Shown: positions 12,684 to 21,230, numbered from the stretch's first letter. The stretch is 63,092 nt of DNA from Actinomyces sp. ZJ308 (GCF_011752065.1 NZ_JAAIJY010000019.1:1-63092); one strand, 5' to 3'. The notes: generated from the sequence alone by a model not told the origin. Translations and numbers: made by a program.

Positions 12684-14027
12684 TCAGGCGGGCAGGGACA
12701 GGGCCACCTCCGTGCCGGTGGCCATGCGGCGCACCCTGGCGCTGCCGCCGTGGCGCTCCATGCGGGCGATGATGGACTCGCGCACGCCGTGGCGGTCCTC
12801 GGCGATGGCATCGAGGTCGAATCCGGGACCGTGGTCGCGCACGAACACCTCGAGGCGCTGGTCGCCGGCCTCGACGTAGAGGGAGACCGGCGCGGCGCCG
12901 TGGCGCACGGCGTTGGACAGGGCCTCGCGGGTGGCGGCGACGATGACCTCGGTGTCGCGGTCGGGGGTCCGGTCGCCGACGCACACGGTGTCGACGGCCA
13001 CGCCGTGGCGGTCCTCGATCTCGCCGGCCAGGTCGGTGAAGGCGTCGGCCGCGGAGGTGCCCGGCGCGGGGCGGTCGGTGTAGAGCCAGGCGCGCAGCTC
13101 GCGCTCCTGGGAGCGGGCCAGGCGGGCGACCGTCTCGGGCTCGTCGGCGCGCTTGCGGATGAGGGTGAGGGTCTGCAGGACCGAGTCGTGCAGGTGGGCG
13201 GCGATGTCGGCGCGCTCGGCCTCGCGGATCTCGGCGGCGCGGGTGTCGGCCAGGGCCCGGTTGGTCCGCAGCCACAGGGGCGCCAGGACCACGCCGATCC
13301 CGGCCACGAGCGCCCCTCCGGTGACGAGCCCGGAGATGAGCTTGTAGGGGGAGCTGTCCGCGGCCACCCATACCAGGATGCCGACGACGGCCAGGCACAC
13401 TCCGCCGGCGACCCGCACGACGGCACCCAGGTTGCGGTCCGGTCCCACGAGGTTGTCCATCTGGGACCAGGCCAGGGCCGCCCCCGCGATGATGACGATG
13501 ACGATTCCCACCGCGCCGACCCGGTCCAGCAGCCCGAAGCGCCAGGAGGCCAGGAAGAGTGCGGCCAGCAGGAGCGAGCCGCCGTCGATGACCGTCTGCG
13601 ACAGACCGGGAACGGAGCCGCCGTCTGCCCCGTGGCCTTCAGCGCCGACGCCGTCCGCGGCGCGGGTGGCCAGGCGGGCCCGGGAGACCTGCGAGGCCGA
13701 GCCGGATCCTGCCGGGGCGCTCTCTCCGGGCAGGGTCGCCCACAGCAGGGCGTAGAGGAAGGCGCCCGCACCGCCGCCGAGCGCGAGGACGGCCATGGCC
13801 GCACGGACGTAGCGCACGGGGATTCCCAGATGGAGGCTCAGCCCCGCGCAGACCCCGGCGATGCGGGCGGGCCTGCGCAGCCGGGCGGCCTCCTCGGGCA
13901 GGTCGGCCGGGGCCGGCCCCAGATGGTGGGGCAGGCGTCGCAGAGGGGGACGCTGCGGGGGCGGGGGCGGGCTCCACGGGCGTCCCGGCCCCGCAGGCTG
14001 CGCGCCCCACTGCTGAGCTGTCGTCAT
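12684..14027 (-). CDS. PspC-domain sensor histidine kinase
   Basis: 447 residues. A Pro-rich N-terminus is followed by a PspC domain (about 48-100: RPARIAGVCAGLSLHLGIP), several membrane helices (150-250), a HisKA_3 box with phosphoacceptor H280 (AAHLHDSVLQTL), and an ATPase domain with the N-box SNAVRHG and a GVRESIIARMERHGG segment in the G-box region. PspC-fused kinases of this type, paired with LuxR regulators, are typical of actinobacteria and probably sense envelope stress. Transcribed divergently from the PspC membrane protein across 125 bp. Confidence 0.93.
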   Translation of the reverse strand: MTTAQQWGAQPAGPGRPWSPPPPPQRPPLRRLPHHLGPAPADLPEEAARLRRPARIAGVCAGLSLHLGIPVRYVRAAMAVLALGGGAGAFLYALLWATLPGESAPAGSGSASQVSRARLATRAADGVGAEGHGADGGSVPGLSQTVIDGGSLLLAALFLASWRFGLLDRVGAVGIVIVIIAGAALAWSQMDNLVGPDRNLGAVVRVAGGVCLAVVGILVWVAADSSPYKLISGLVTGGALVAGIGVVLAPLWLRTNRALADTRAAEIREAERADIAAHLHDSVLQTLTLIRKRADEPETVARLARSQERELRAWLYTDRPAPGTSAADAFTDLAGEIEDRHGVAVDTVCVGDRTPDRDTEVIVAATREALSNAVRHGAAPVSLYVEAGDQRLEVFVRDHGPGFDLDAIAEDRHGVRESIIARMERHGGSARVRRMATGTEVALSLPA

Positions 14028-14044
14028 GGCACCATCGTGGCACG

Positions 14045-14116
14045 TCAGGGGTCCCGGTCCGGCCGTCCCCCGGGGGTTTCGGGGGACAATCGGGGATCAT
14101 TCAGGGGGTCCCCTGA
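14045..14116. promoter_or_regulatory. Candidate operator sites between PspC kinase and PspC protein
   Basis: A perfect dyad TCAGGGGGTCCCCTGA lies at 14101-14116, and a related TCAGGGGTCCC at 14045-14055, both inside the 125-bp divergent promoter region. Two similar sites between a two-component system and its divergent target are what a dimeric LuxR-type regulator would need. Function is inferred from position and symmetry only. Confidence 0.5.
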
Positions 14117-14152
14117 TCGTGGGGAGCGGCGTCGACACGAAGAATTGATGAC

Positions 14153-16243
14153 ATGAACGACATGCCCACTCCCCCGTCTGACGGCGACTCCGCCGCCGAC
14201 TCCTCATTCCCCGGCTTCTCCACCGGCAACGCAGGCAACAACGCCGGCGCCACCGGTCCTCAGCCCGGCCCCGCGCCCTCCTACCAGCAGTACGGGCCGT
14301 CTCAGTACGGTCCCGACGGCGCCGCGAGCCGCCGCTTCTTCGACTCACTGCGCGGCTCGGGCCTCATGCGCACCAACGACCGCTGGATCGCCGGGGTGGC
14401 CGGCGGCGTCGCCCACCGCTTCGGCCTGGACCCCATCCTGGTGCGCTGCGTGTGGGTGGTGCTCTCGATCTTCTCCGGCGTCGGACTGGTCCTCTACGGC
14501 GTGGCCTGGGCGCTCCTGCCCGAGGAGTCCGATGGGCGCATCCACCTGGAGGAGGCCCTCTCCGGCCGTTTCAACGCCGGTCTGGCGGGCGCCATCGGTG
14601 CCACGATCGTCGGCATGTCGACGATCGACAACGGCTTCATCCCCGGCTGGTACGTCAATCTGTGGGGCATTCCGGGCATCGCCGCTCCGGTGTGGTCGCT
14701 CTTCTGGTTGGGGCTGACGGTCCTGGCCGTCATCTTCGCCATCCGATTCGTCCAGAACCGTCGCGGCGGCAGGCGTGCGTCCCAGGACCCCCGGGGCCCC
14801 CAGGGAGCACAGGGACCGCAGGGACCGCAGCCCTGGCAGACCACCCGGAACAGCACCGCGCAGGCACCGGGGCCCCGCCCTGGCGCCCAGACGGGCCAGG
14901 CAGGGGCCGCCTCGGCGGCCTCGGACTCCGCCGTACCCTCCGGCTCCCCCGTCTTCACCGCTCCCGGCTCCGGGGCCTCGACCTTCAACGGCCCCGTCAA
15001 CGGTCCGGCCTGGCAGAACCGCTCCTACCGCCAGCACCAGCACTACCGGCCGGCTCCCATGCCGGTCCGTCCGCCGCGCCCGCGCCGTCCCGGCCCCGAT
15101 TCCTCGATCTCCCTGGCGGTACTGGGCCTGGGGCTCCTGACCGGAGCGGGCGTCTGGTACGGCACGGCGACCCACCGCCTTGGACTGCTCCAGGGCCAGT
15201 TCATCCTCATCGGCACCCTGGTCGCGCTCCTGGGCGCAGGCATCGTCATCAGTGGTCTGCGCCGTCGTGGCGGCGGCTGGATGACGGTACTGGGCTGGCC
15301 GGCCTTGTTCGTCATGGCGATCCCGGCTCTCGTGACCGCCTCGGTCGTGCCCACCAGCCTGGCCCGCATGCCCTTCGGAACCATCACCAACGAGGCCACC
15401 TACGACTCGAGCACGGTGACCTGGAAGGAGCTGACGTCATCGGCCAGCAGCGGCACCGTCACCCACAGCAAGGAGGTCGGCAACCTCACCCTGGACCTGC
15501 GCGACATGCCCGCCGATGAGGCCGGCAGGCTCTCCACGATCAACGCTCACCTCGACGTCGGACGCCTGATCATCAAGACCGACGGCAACCAGCGGGTGAC
15601 GGTCAAGACCGACATCGACATGGGCGCGATCGAGTCGCGGGTCTCCCGGGCCTGGAGCGTCGACGGAAGACAGATGGAGAAGGACGACGAGAGCCCGACC
15701 AGCTACGACGTGGGCGGTGCAACCGTTCCCGCCTACAGGAACTCCCAGGGTGGCCTGAACGTCACGTCCACCTTGACCTCCCCCGGCGGCGAGGACGGCC
15801 GGCCGGCGATCACGATCAACGCCTCGGTGGACACCGGGACGATCGAGGTCGAGGAGCACAGCGGCGCCGTCTCCTGGTACGGCAACATCGAGGAGTCCGT
15901 GTGGATCGTGAGCTTCTGGACTGACGAGAAAGGGGAGTCCCACCACGGCGCCCTCCCGGTTCCGGGCATGAGCCACCAGGCCGTCACGGCCGACGACGCC
16001 GAGGCCTGCATCCGCACGGCCCACGAGAGCGAGGACGAGGCCAACCGCAGCGAGGGCGTCACCTGGCGCAACCCGTCCGACCTCACCTCCAAGGAGCGCG
16101 CCTCCTACGACGCCTGCGTGCAGAAGGCCCTGTCCGAGCAGCCCACTGCGCAGCCGAGTGCTTCCGGGACGACCACACCAGCGCCGTCCCCGGCCCCGAC
16201 TGAGCAGCAGCCTCCCGCCGACGCCCCGGCGGACGCCGGCTGA
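14153..16243 (+). CDS. PspC-domain membrane protein with large extracellular region
   Basis: 696 residues. Disordered N-terminus; PspC domain at about 71-125 (RWIAGVAGGVAHRFGLDPILVR); several membrane helices between about 105 and 205; a Gln/Pro/Gly-rich linker (with a collagen-like GPQGAQGPQGPQP stretch); a further set of helices near 320-410; then an exported domain of about 220 residues ending in a Ser/Thr/Pro/Ala tail. The exported part (DLRDMPADEAGRLSTINAHLDVGRLIIKTD) resembles the beta-rich LiaF-like/DUF4097-type domains often paired with PspC. Divergent from the kinase, so a probable target or signalling partner. The start codon is only weakly supported, with no strong ribosome site. 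Confidence 0.85.
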   Translation: MNDMPTPPSDGDSAADSSFPGFSTGNAGNNAGATGPQPGPAPSYQQYGPSQYGPDGAASRRFFDSLRGSGLMRTNDRWIAGVAGGVAHRFGLDPILVRCVWVVLSIFSGVGLVLYGVAWALLPEESDGRIHLEEALSGRFNAGLAGAIGATIVGMSTIDNGFIPGWYVNLWGIPGIAAPVWSLFWLGLTVLAVIFAIRFVQNRRGGRRASQDPRGPQGAQGPQGPQPWQTTRNSTAQAPGPRPGAQTGQAGAASAASDSAVPSGSPVFTAPGSGASTFNGPVNGPAWQNRSYRQHQHYRPAPMPVRPPRPRRPGPDSSISLAVLGLGLLTGAGVWYGTATHRLGLLQGQFILIGTLVALLGAGIVISGLRRRGGGWMTVLGWPALFVMAIPALVTASVVPTSLARMPFGTITNEATYDSSTVTWKELTSSASSGTVTHSKEVGNLTLDLRDMPADEAGRLSTINAHLDVGRLIIKTDGNQRVTVKTDIDMGAIESRVSRAWSVDGRQMEKDDESPTSYDVGGATVPAYRNSQGGLNVTSTLTSPGGEDGRPAITINASVDTGTIEVEEHSGAVSWYGNIEESVWIVSFWTDEKGESHHGALPVPGMSHQAVTADDAEACIRTAHESEDEANRSEGVTWRNPSDLTSKERASYDACVQKALSEQPTAQPSASGTTTPAPSPAPTEQQPPADAPADAG

Positions 16244-16332
16244 TCGGCTCACCCGCCCACGCTCCGGCACTCGCTCCAGACACCCAGACCTCTTACTCGG
16301 GCACTGCCCGAACCTCACGCAAGGAGACCCCC

Positions 16333-17055
16333 ATGAGCAGCACCTCGTCCGCGACCTCGCCAGACGACACGAGCACAGACACCACCGAGAATCCCACCGA
16401 GAATCTCACTGAGAACCCCACTGAGGACACCTCTGAGAACCCCACGGCACCCCTCCCCGCCTCGGCAGACACCCAGCCCCTGACTCAGCCACCGACCCAG
16501 CCGCTGACTCAACCGCTGACTCAGCCACCGACCATGCCGCTTCCCGCCTCCGACGGCGTGGCCACCGACGTCCTGAGCACCGGGGAGGCACCGGACGACA
16601 GCGTCCCGGACGCTCCCTCGGCTGACGCCGAGACCACCGAGACCGAGGCGATGGCGGTCACTGACACCATCACCTCTCCGGCCTCGAGCTCGGCCTCGAA
16701 CCAGGACGGTTTCTCCACCGCCTTCGATGCCGCCCCCTTCGGTCAGGACGGCAGGAACGGCAGGAGCCGCAGCGCGTCAGCGGATTCGGCACCCGCGTCG
16801 TCGGCACCCGACTCGGTGTGGAGCGCCGGGACGGTGGCCGGCAAGGACCAGCAGCCGCAGGCTCCCAGCGACATCAGGGGATCCACGCTCCTGTGGGGGG
16901 CGTTCCTGCTCCTGGTGGGCGGGCTGCTCATCGCGGCGGGCCTGGGGCTGCGCTTCGACTTCACGACGACGGCCATCGTCTGCCTGGCGGGACTGGGAGC
17001 CCTGCTCGTCGTCGCCGCCCTCATTCCCAAACGGCGCCACAGCACCAAGGCCTGA
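16333..17055 (+). CDS. Repeat-rich membrane protein of unknown function
   Basis: 240 residues, ATG preceded by GCAAGGAGACC. The first 165 residues are low complexity: a Thr/Glu/Asn block (about 15-38, TENPTENLTENPTED) and a Pro/Gln/Leu/Thr block (about 50-70, QPLTQPPTQPLTQP), both encoded by degenerate short tandem DNA repeats. The C-terminus has two membrane helices (about 179-198 and 204-226) and a basic end (PKRRHSTKA). It lies 90 bp after the PspC gene and may be co-transcribed. No family recognised; the layout suggests a cytosolic disordered arm tethered to the membrane. Confidence 0.75.
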   Translation: MSSTSSATSPDDTSTDTTENPTENLTENPTEDTSENPTAPLPASADTQPLTQPPTQPLTQPLTQPPTMPLPASDGVATDVLSTGEAPDDSVPDAPSADAETTETEAMAVTDTITSPASSSASNQDGFSTAFDAAPFGQDGRNGRSRSASADSAPASSAPDSVWSAGTVAGKDQQPQAPSDIRGSTLLWGAFLLLVGGLLIAAGLGLRFDFTTTAIVCLAGLGALLVVAALIPKRRHSTKA

Positions 17056-17067
17056 TCCGACCGGACT

Positions 17068-17151
17068 TACGTCCGCGCGGACGCACCTGAGAATTCGCAA
17101 CCGTCCCGGCACGGTGGGCACGCGATCCCTCGGTGCGTCCGCGCGGACGTA
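17068..17151. promoter_or_regulatory. 20-bp inverted repeat, each arm itself palindromic, upstream of SdpI-like gene
   Basis: TACGTCCGCGCGGACGCACC at 17068-17087 recurs as its perfect reverse complement at 17132-17151, with 44 nt between. Each arm contains the 14-bp palindrome CGTCCGCGCGGACG. The pair sits between the repeat-rich protein and the SdpI-like gene, 75 bp before the latter. Two identical dyads suggest paired operator sites with possible looping; a terminator is less likely because no T-tract follows. Confidence 0.55.
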
Positions 17152-17225
17152 CCATGACAAAGAAGCGACAGACGGCTCACCGTCTCCACGATTCTTTGCC
17201 AGGCCGATGAGAGCGAGGGGTGCTG

Positions 17226-17600
17226 ATGGCTGAGACCGCGTTCTCCGTGCTCATGATCCTGCTCCTGGGCGCGGCGGGGATATTGCTCCTGGTCATGGGG
17301 TGCAGGATGTCTCAGCGCAGACTCCCGCCGAACTCGTGGGCCGGAGTGCGGTACGCGGTGGCCCTCCAGTCCGAGGAGAACTGGTACGAGATGCAGGCCC
17401 AGTGCGCGACGGCCACGGCAGGCCTGGGCGTCGTCCTCATCGACTCCGCCGTCCTGTTCGCCATTCAGGCGTTTCTCCGCGACACGATCTCAGTCGTGAT
17501 CCCCATGGTCGTCATGCTGATTCAGGTGGCTGCCGGCATCGCGCTGCTTCACGTGCGAGCCCGCAAGTACCGAACGCACCTTCTGAGAAATGCGAAGTGA
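17226..17600 (+). CDS. SdpI family membrane protein
   Basis: 124 residues from ATG 17226, chosen because GAGGGG at 17215-17220 gives proper spacing. Three membrane helices: about 5-24, 63-83 and 87-107. Between the first and second is the conserved cytosolic stretch RRLPPNSWAGVRYAVALQSEENWYEMQ, which matches the SdpI C-terminal-type domain (PPN...GIRT...SEEAW...N). In Bacillus, SdpI gives immunity to the SdpC toxin; stand-alone members elsewhere have no assigned role. No toxin gene is visible nearby. Confidence 0.8.
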   Translation: MAETAFSVLMILLLGAAGILLLVMGCRMSQRRLPPNSWAGVRYAVALQSEENWYEMQAQCATATAGLGVVLIDSAVLFAIQAFLRDTISVVIPMVVMLIQVAAGIALLHVRARKYRTHLLRNAK

Positions 17601-17976
17601 ACCCATCTAGACAACCGACGTCAGATAAATTCAAGAAGGACGCACCTCCGGGAGATCGTCAGCAACACCCCCTCATAAAAATCAAGAACTTAAGGGCGTA
17701 AGACACTTTATCCCGATCCTCGAACAATAATTCTTCCGTAAGTCACAGCACGTCCTGACCACGGATCCTCAACCATGGTGCGAATCCAGTCCGAATAATA
17801 GTCGCATATTTTTTATGCGGAAACGCTCTCCGGAGTATCTCGTGTCGGCCGCAACATCATTCTTAATGGTCCATATTTTGAGATCAACCTGACCGTCAAC
17901 CCAGGAGCGAGCTACCGTTCAGTTACTCCCATTTCGATTCATTTCGATTCCCTTCTACCGCACACAAGGAACCGCT
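17601..17976. other. AT-rich intergenic region
   Basis: No gene is seen. Base composition falls sharply relative to the surroundings (runs such as ATATTTTTTATG near 17808 and several ATT/TAA clusters). The last 60 bp hold a direct repeat of TTTCGATTC (about 17933 and 17943) and a good ribosome site (AAGGAACC) for the following lipoprotein. This is probably a long promoter region, possibly acquired together with that gene. Confidence 0.5.
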
Positions 17977-18702
17977 ATGCGCAAACTCGTTCGTCGCCAT
18001 CGCCTCACCACCATGCTGGGCGGAGCAGTGATCGCTGGATCATGCGCATTGGCAGGATGCTCTTCCGGAGGCAGTACGGCAGGGGCGCCCGCAAGCAGCT
18101 CCGCGACACAGTCGATCAGCGCTTCCCCAACTCCCACGGCCAAGAACGTGACAGTGTCACCCGAATCCGTCTCAGACACGGAACTGGGTTACATAGTCAC
18201 CGAAGTCACCCCCGAGATGACAGACGAGAAGCTTCCGGTCCTCAAGGCCTCCGTCGCCTACGACCAAGCACTCTGGCGCCTCAATATCACCGGAAAGTCC
18301 GCCGACAATCCCGACTCACTTGCGATCGACAAGGCCCGGGATGACCTCATCGAGAATCCAGAATTTCCGAGGAGAGTACACCGCACAGCACCCATCAAGG
18401 TGTCGATTGACATCGTGGACTTTGAAGCCAATAGACGCGACCTCGCCCAGGTGACCACCTGTCTCGATCTGAACGAGAGCAAGGCGGTCAACACCAAGGG
18501 TGAGGACGTCACCATGTCGACGGATATAGGAAAGTACAGAGTCGAAACGACGCTGGTTCTAAATGACGACAAAAAATGGGTGGTGAAGCAGCAACGTACC
18601 GCCGATGTGGGGACGTGCGGTAATGACACCTCCTCGGCCAGCCCCTCGACCGCGACCCAGCAGTCGACTGCTGGAGCCACCTCCAGTCACACAGGCGGCT
18701 GA
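17977..18702 (+). CDS. Predicted lipoprotein of unknown function
   Basis: 241 residues. Basic N-terminus, hydrophobic stretch and lipobox LAGC with the lipid-bearing cysteine at C28, followed by a Ser/Ala/Thr-rich linker to about residue 55. The mature domain (VTVSPESVSDTELGYIVTEV ... VVKQQRTADVGTCGN) contains two cysteines (in VTTCLDLNES and VGTCGND) that may form a disulfide. The C-terminus is Ser/Thr-rich. No family recognised. Codon use is less GC-biased than in the neighbours, and the gene stands alone behind an AT-rich region, which hints at transfer or a lineage-specific origin. Confidence 0.8.
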   Translation: MRKLVRRHRLTTMLGGAVIAGSCALAGCSSGGSTAGAPASSSATQSISASPTPTAKNVTVSPESVSDTELGYIVTEVTPEMTDEKLPVLKASVAYDQALWRLNITGKSADNPDSLAIDKARDDLIENPEFPRRVHRTAPIKVSIDIVDFEANRRDLAQVTTCLDLNESKAVNTKGEDVTMSTDIGKYRVETTLVLNDDKKWVVKQQRTADVGTCGNDTSSASPSTATQQSTAGATSSHTGG

Positions 18703-18773
18703 TGCCGCAGCATTGTCATCAGGCGAGGTGACCTGGGTCCGAGCTTGTTGCCGAAGCATGGCCCTCCCGCTCA

Positions 18774-19367
18774 TCAGCCCTGGTAGACGATCTTGGCCTT
18801 GACGTCGTCGACGGCCTCCTCGCCCAGGTAGTGGCGCACGATCTCCAGGCCGAAGTCGATGGCGGTGCCCATGCCGCGGGAGGTGATGACGGGGCCGTCG
18901 GTCACCACGGCGGCCTGACTGACCTGTGCTCCGTGGTCGGCCAGGACGCCGATGAAGCCGGGGTTCGACGTCGCCTGACGCCCCTCGAGCAGGCCCAGTT
19001 CGGCCAGGATCGAGGGGGCGGCGCAGATGGCGGCCACCGGTCGTCCGGCGCGGACCCGCTCGGTGACCTCGGCCATGAGCGGCTCGACGGCCTTGAGGTT
19101 GGGGGTGCCGGGGATGCCGCCGGGCAGGACGAGCATGTCGTAGTCGGCCAGGTCCGCCTCGGCCAGGGTGAGGTCGCAGGTGACCACGATGTTGTGGGAG
19201 GAGGTGACGGTCCGCTCGGGGGTCACGGAGATCATCGTCGTCGGGATGCCGGCGCGGAAGAGGACGTCCACGGTCGCCAGCGCCTCGACCTCCTCCAGTC
19301 CCGGCGCGATGAGGACGGCGACGGACTTGTCGGTCCTCTGGTCGGTGGGCGCGTGGAAAGCGGGCAT
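18774..19367 (-). CDS. DJ-1/PfpI family protein
   Basis: 197 residues. The class I glutamine amidotransferase-like fold is shown by LIAPGLEEVEA, the LVLPGGIPGTPNL segment and the nucleophile elbow VAAICAAPSIL with C115. This is the DJ-1/YajL/ThiJ subgroup, linked to protein or metabolite deglycase and redox-stress roles; the exact activity cannot be told from sequence. The start ATG lies behind GGAGGAGAC. Monocistronic, convergent with the lipoprotein gene and about 100 bp after the amylase. Confidence 0.9.
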   Translation of the reverse strand: MPAFHAPTDQRTDKSVAVLIAPGLEEVEALATVDVLFRAGIPTTMISVTPERTVTSSHNIVVTCDLTLAEADLADYDMLVLPGGIPGTPNLKAVEPLMAEVTERVRAGRPVAAICAAPSILAELGLLEGRQATSNPGFIGVLADHGAQVSQAAVVTDGPVITSRGMGTAIDFGLEIVRHYLGEEAVDDVKAKIVYQG

Positions 19368-19465
19368 GTCTCCTCCAGGAAGGTCGTCTCAGCGGTGTGC
19401 GGCTGCCGCCATCACCCTACGCGCCCACGGTGCCGGCCGGGAAGGCGACGGCTCGGGGCGCAGAA

Positions 19466-20998
19466 TCAGCGCTGGCGCAGGAGGTACTGCTCGGCGCGCT
19501 CCAGGATCGGACGGGCGGTCTCGGGCGCGTAGACGCTCAGGCCCCCGTCGGAGACGGGCAGCTCGACTCCGCCGTCGCCGCCGATGGTGACCGGCTCGTG
19601 CCCGCCCAGGACGCAGACCCACTGCTCGCCGGCGTGCCGGGCTCCGACGTGGAGTCGCTTGGCGCCTGCGCGGCGGTCGGACAGGACGACGGCGAGTCCG
19701 GAACCGGGGTGGGCGTCGTCGCCCTCGCGTGCGAAGCCGACGACGTCGGGCTCGTCGAGGGCGTCGTGCTGGGGACCGTGGGCCAGGGCGCGCCGCATGG
19801 TCATGAGCAGCGGCAGTTCGGTGACGGCCGGCAGGTCGCCGGTCTCGGGCGTGCCGAACAGGTCACCCCAGAAGACGCAGGGGGTTCCGGCCTCGCGCAG
19901 GAGGATGAGGGCGTAGGCCGACGGCTTGAACCACGACTCGATGGTGGAGGCCAGCGACTGGCCCGGCTGGGTGTCGTGGTTCTCCACGAAGGTGACGGCG
20001 CGCGCGGGGTCGGTGGCCACGAGGGTGCCCTCGAAGAGGCGGGACAGGTCGACGTCGCCGTTGGAGGTGGAGGCGGCGTGCAGGTGGAAGTGGAGGGGGA
20101 CGTCGAACAGGCTCGTGAAGGGGACGGCCTCCAGGTAGCCCTCCAGCTCGGCGACGTCGCGGGACCAGTACTCGCCCACGGCCGGCAGGGCGCGCCCGGT
20201 GGCGCGGCGCAGCTCGGGCAGCCAGCGGGCGAAGAAGTCGGCGCCGACGTGCTTGAGGGCGTCCAGGCGCAGGCCGTCGACGCCGGTGGTCTCCACGTAC
20301 CAGCGCCCCCAGCGGTCCATCTCGGCGCTGACGGCGGGGTCGGTGACGTGGACGTCGGAGCCCATGAGGTAGTCGTAGTTGCCGAGCTCGTCGGTGACGT
20401 TCTCGTTCCACTGCTTGCCCTCGAAGAGCCACACGCCCTTGAGCCGGCGGGCCTCGTCCCAGTCGGTGCCGTGGAAGCAGGTCCAGTCCCAGGTGAAGTC
20501 CGAGTAGGCGCCGGCGCGCCCCGGGAAGGTGTAGCGGGTCCAGGCCGTGATCTCCTCGGCCTCGCCGATGGGGCGAAGCCGGTCGTGAGGGTCGACCGGG
20601 GTGGCGCGCACGACCTCGGTGTCGTCGCCGCCCATGCGGTGGTTGAGGACGATGTCGGCCACGACGCTGACGCCCGCGGCGTGCAGGGCCTCGATGGCGG
20701 CCAGGTAGTCCTCCTTGGTTCCGTACTTGGTGGGGATGGTGCCCTTCTGGTCGAACTCGCCCAGGTCGTAGGTGTCGTAGACGCCGTAGCCGACGTCCTC
20801 CACGCCGGCCTGTCCCTTGTAGGCGGGCGGCAGCCAGGCCGAGCTGACCCCGCAGTCGGCCAGGAGGGCGGCGTTGTCGGCCAGGAGACGCCAGTGGCCG
20901 GCGTCGGCGGGCAGGTCCCAGGCGAAGGCCTGGAGCAGGAGGGGGTTGACGACGTCGTCCGTGTGGGCGGGGCGGGGCTGGGCGTGGTTCTCGGTCAC
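19466..20998 (-). CDS. GH13 alpha-amylase (cytoplasmic type)
   Basis: 510 residues from the proposed GTG at 20998; an in-frame ATG at 21064 would begin inside the 117-bp repeat and is less likely. No signal peptide. Catalytic residues of GH13 are visible: nucleophile D246 (GLRLDALKH), acid/base E276 (GEYWS) and D342 (VENHDTQPGQSL), with region I VVADIVLNH. The start LLLQAFAWDLP and overall layout match the intracellular amylase subfamily that degrades maltodextrin or stored glycogen. It stands alone, with no transporter nearby. Confidence 0.9.
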   Translation of the reverse strand: MTENHAQPRPAHTDDVVNPLLLQAFAWDLPADAGHWRLLADNAALLADCGVSSAWLPPAYKGQAGVEDVGYGVYDTYDLGEFDQKGTIPTKYGTKEDYLAAIEALHAAGVSVVADIVLNHRMGGDDTEVVRATPVDPHDRLRPIGEAEEITAWTRYTFPGRAGAYSDFTWDWTCFHGTDWDEARRLKGVWLFEGKQWNENVTDELGNYDYLMGSDVHVTDPAVSAEMDRWGRWYVETTGVDGLRLDALKHVGADFFARWLPELRRATGRALPAVGEYWSRDVAELEGYLEAVPFTSLFDVPLHFHLHAASTSNGDVDLSRLFEGTLVATDPARAVTFVENHDTQPGQSLASTIESWFKPSAYALILLREAGTPCVFWGDLFGTPETGDLPAVTELPLLMTMRRALAHGPQHDALDEPDVVGFAREGDDAHPGSGLAVVLSDRRAGAKRLHVGARHAGEQWVCVLGGHEPVTIGGDGGVELPVSDGGLSVYAPETARPILERAEQYLLRQR

Positions 20999-21053
20999 GG
21001 CACCGATGCTGCCAGTCCGCTCCCGACGGCGAAAGCCGAACGGGCAACCGAAG

Positions 21054-21170
21054 GGTGCGCTCACCTCTGGCCGGGGACATTCGGCGCCGTCGGGGACAGA
21101 ATTTCTGTCCCCGCACGTGCAAGATGTCCCCGGCCAGGAAAATGTGCACCCCTACGCGCAGGATGTCCCC
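21054..21170. repeat. 117-bp repeat, copy A (left flank of defence module)
   Basis: Aligns without gaps to 24556-24672 in the same orientation (about 15 mismatches by eye). It contains a perfect 14-bp inverted repeat CTGGCCGGGGACAT (21067-21080) / ATGTCCCCGGCCAG (21124-21137). Inside that loop is a tight hairpin, GGGGACAGAA (21091-21100) / TTCTGTCCCC. The motif TGTCCCC/GGGGACA occurs five times. It lies between the amylase start and the antitoxin promoter. Confidence 0.85.
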
Positions 21171-21197
21171 ACCAGCCGAGCCCGCACATCCCTCTGA

Positions 21198-21210
21198 TAC
21201 CACTTTGGTA
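21198..21210. promoter_or_regulatory. Candidate antitoxin operator
   Basis: TACCACTTTGGTA is a perfect 5-bp dyad around CTT, followed directly by GGTACC-type symmetry. It lies 21 bp before the antitoxin start, where ribbon-helix-helix antitoxins normally autorepress their operon. Inferred from position. Confidence 0.4.
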
Positions 21211-21230
21211 CCACCTGTTAGTCTTGGTGC

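Noticed and set aside
17220-17600. Toxin partner for the SdpI-like protein
   Set aside because: No SdpC-like gene or SdpR-type repressor is visible in the neighbouring sequence.
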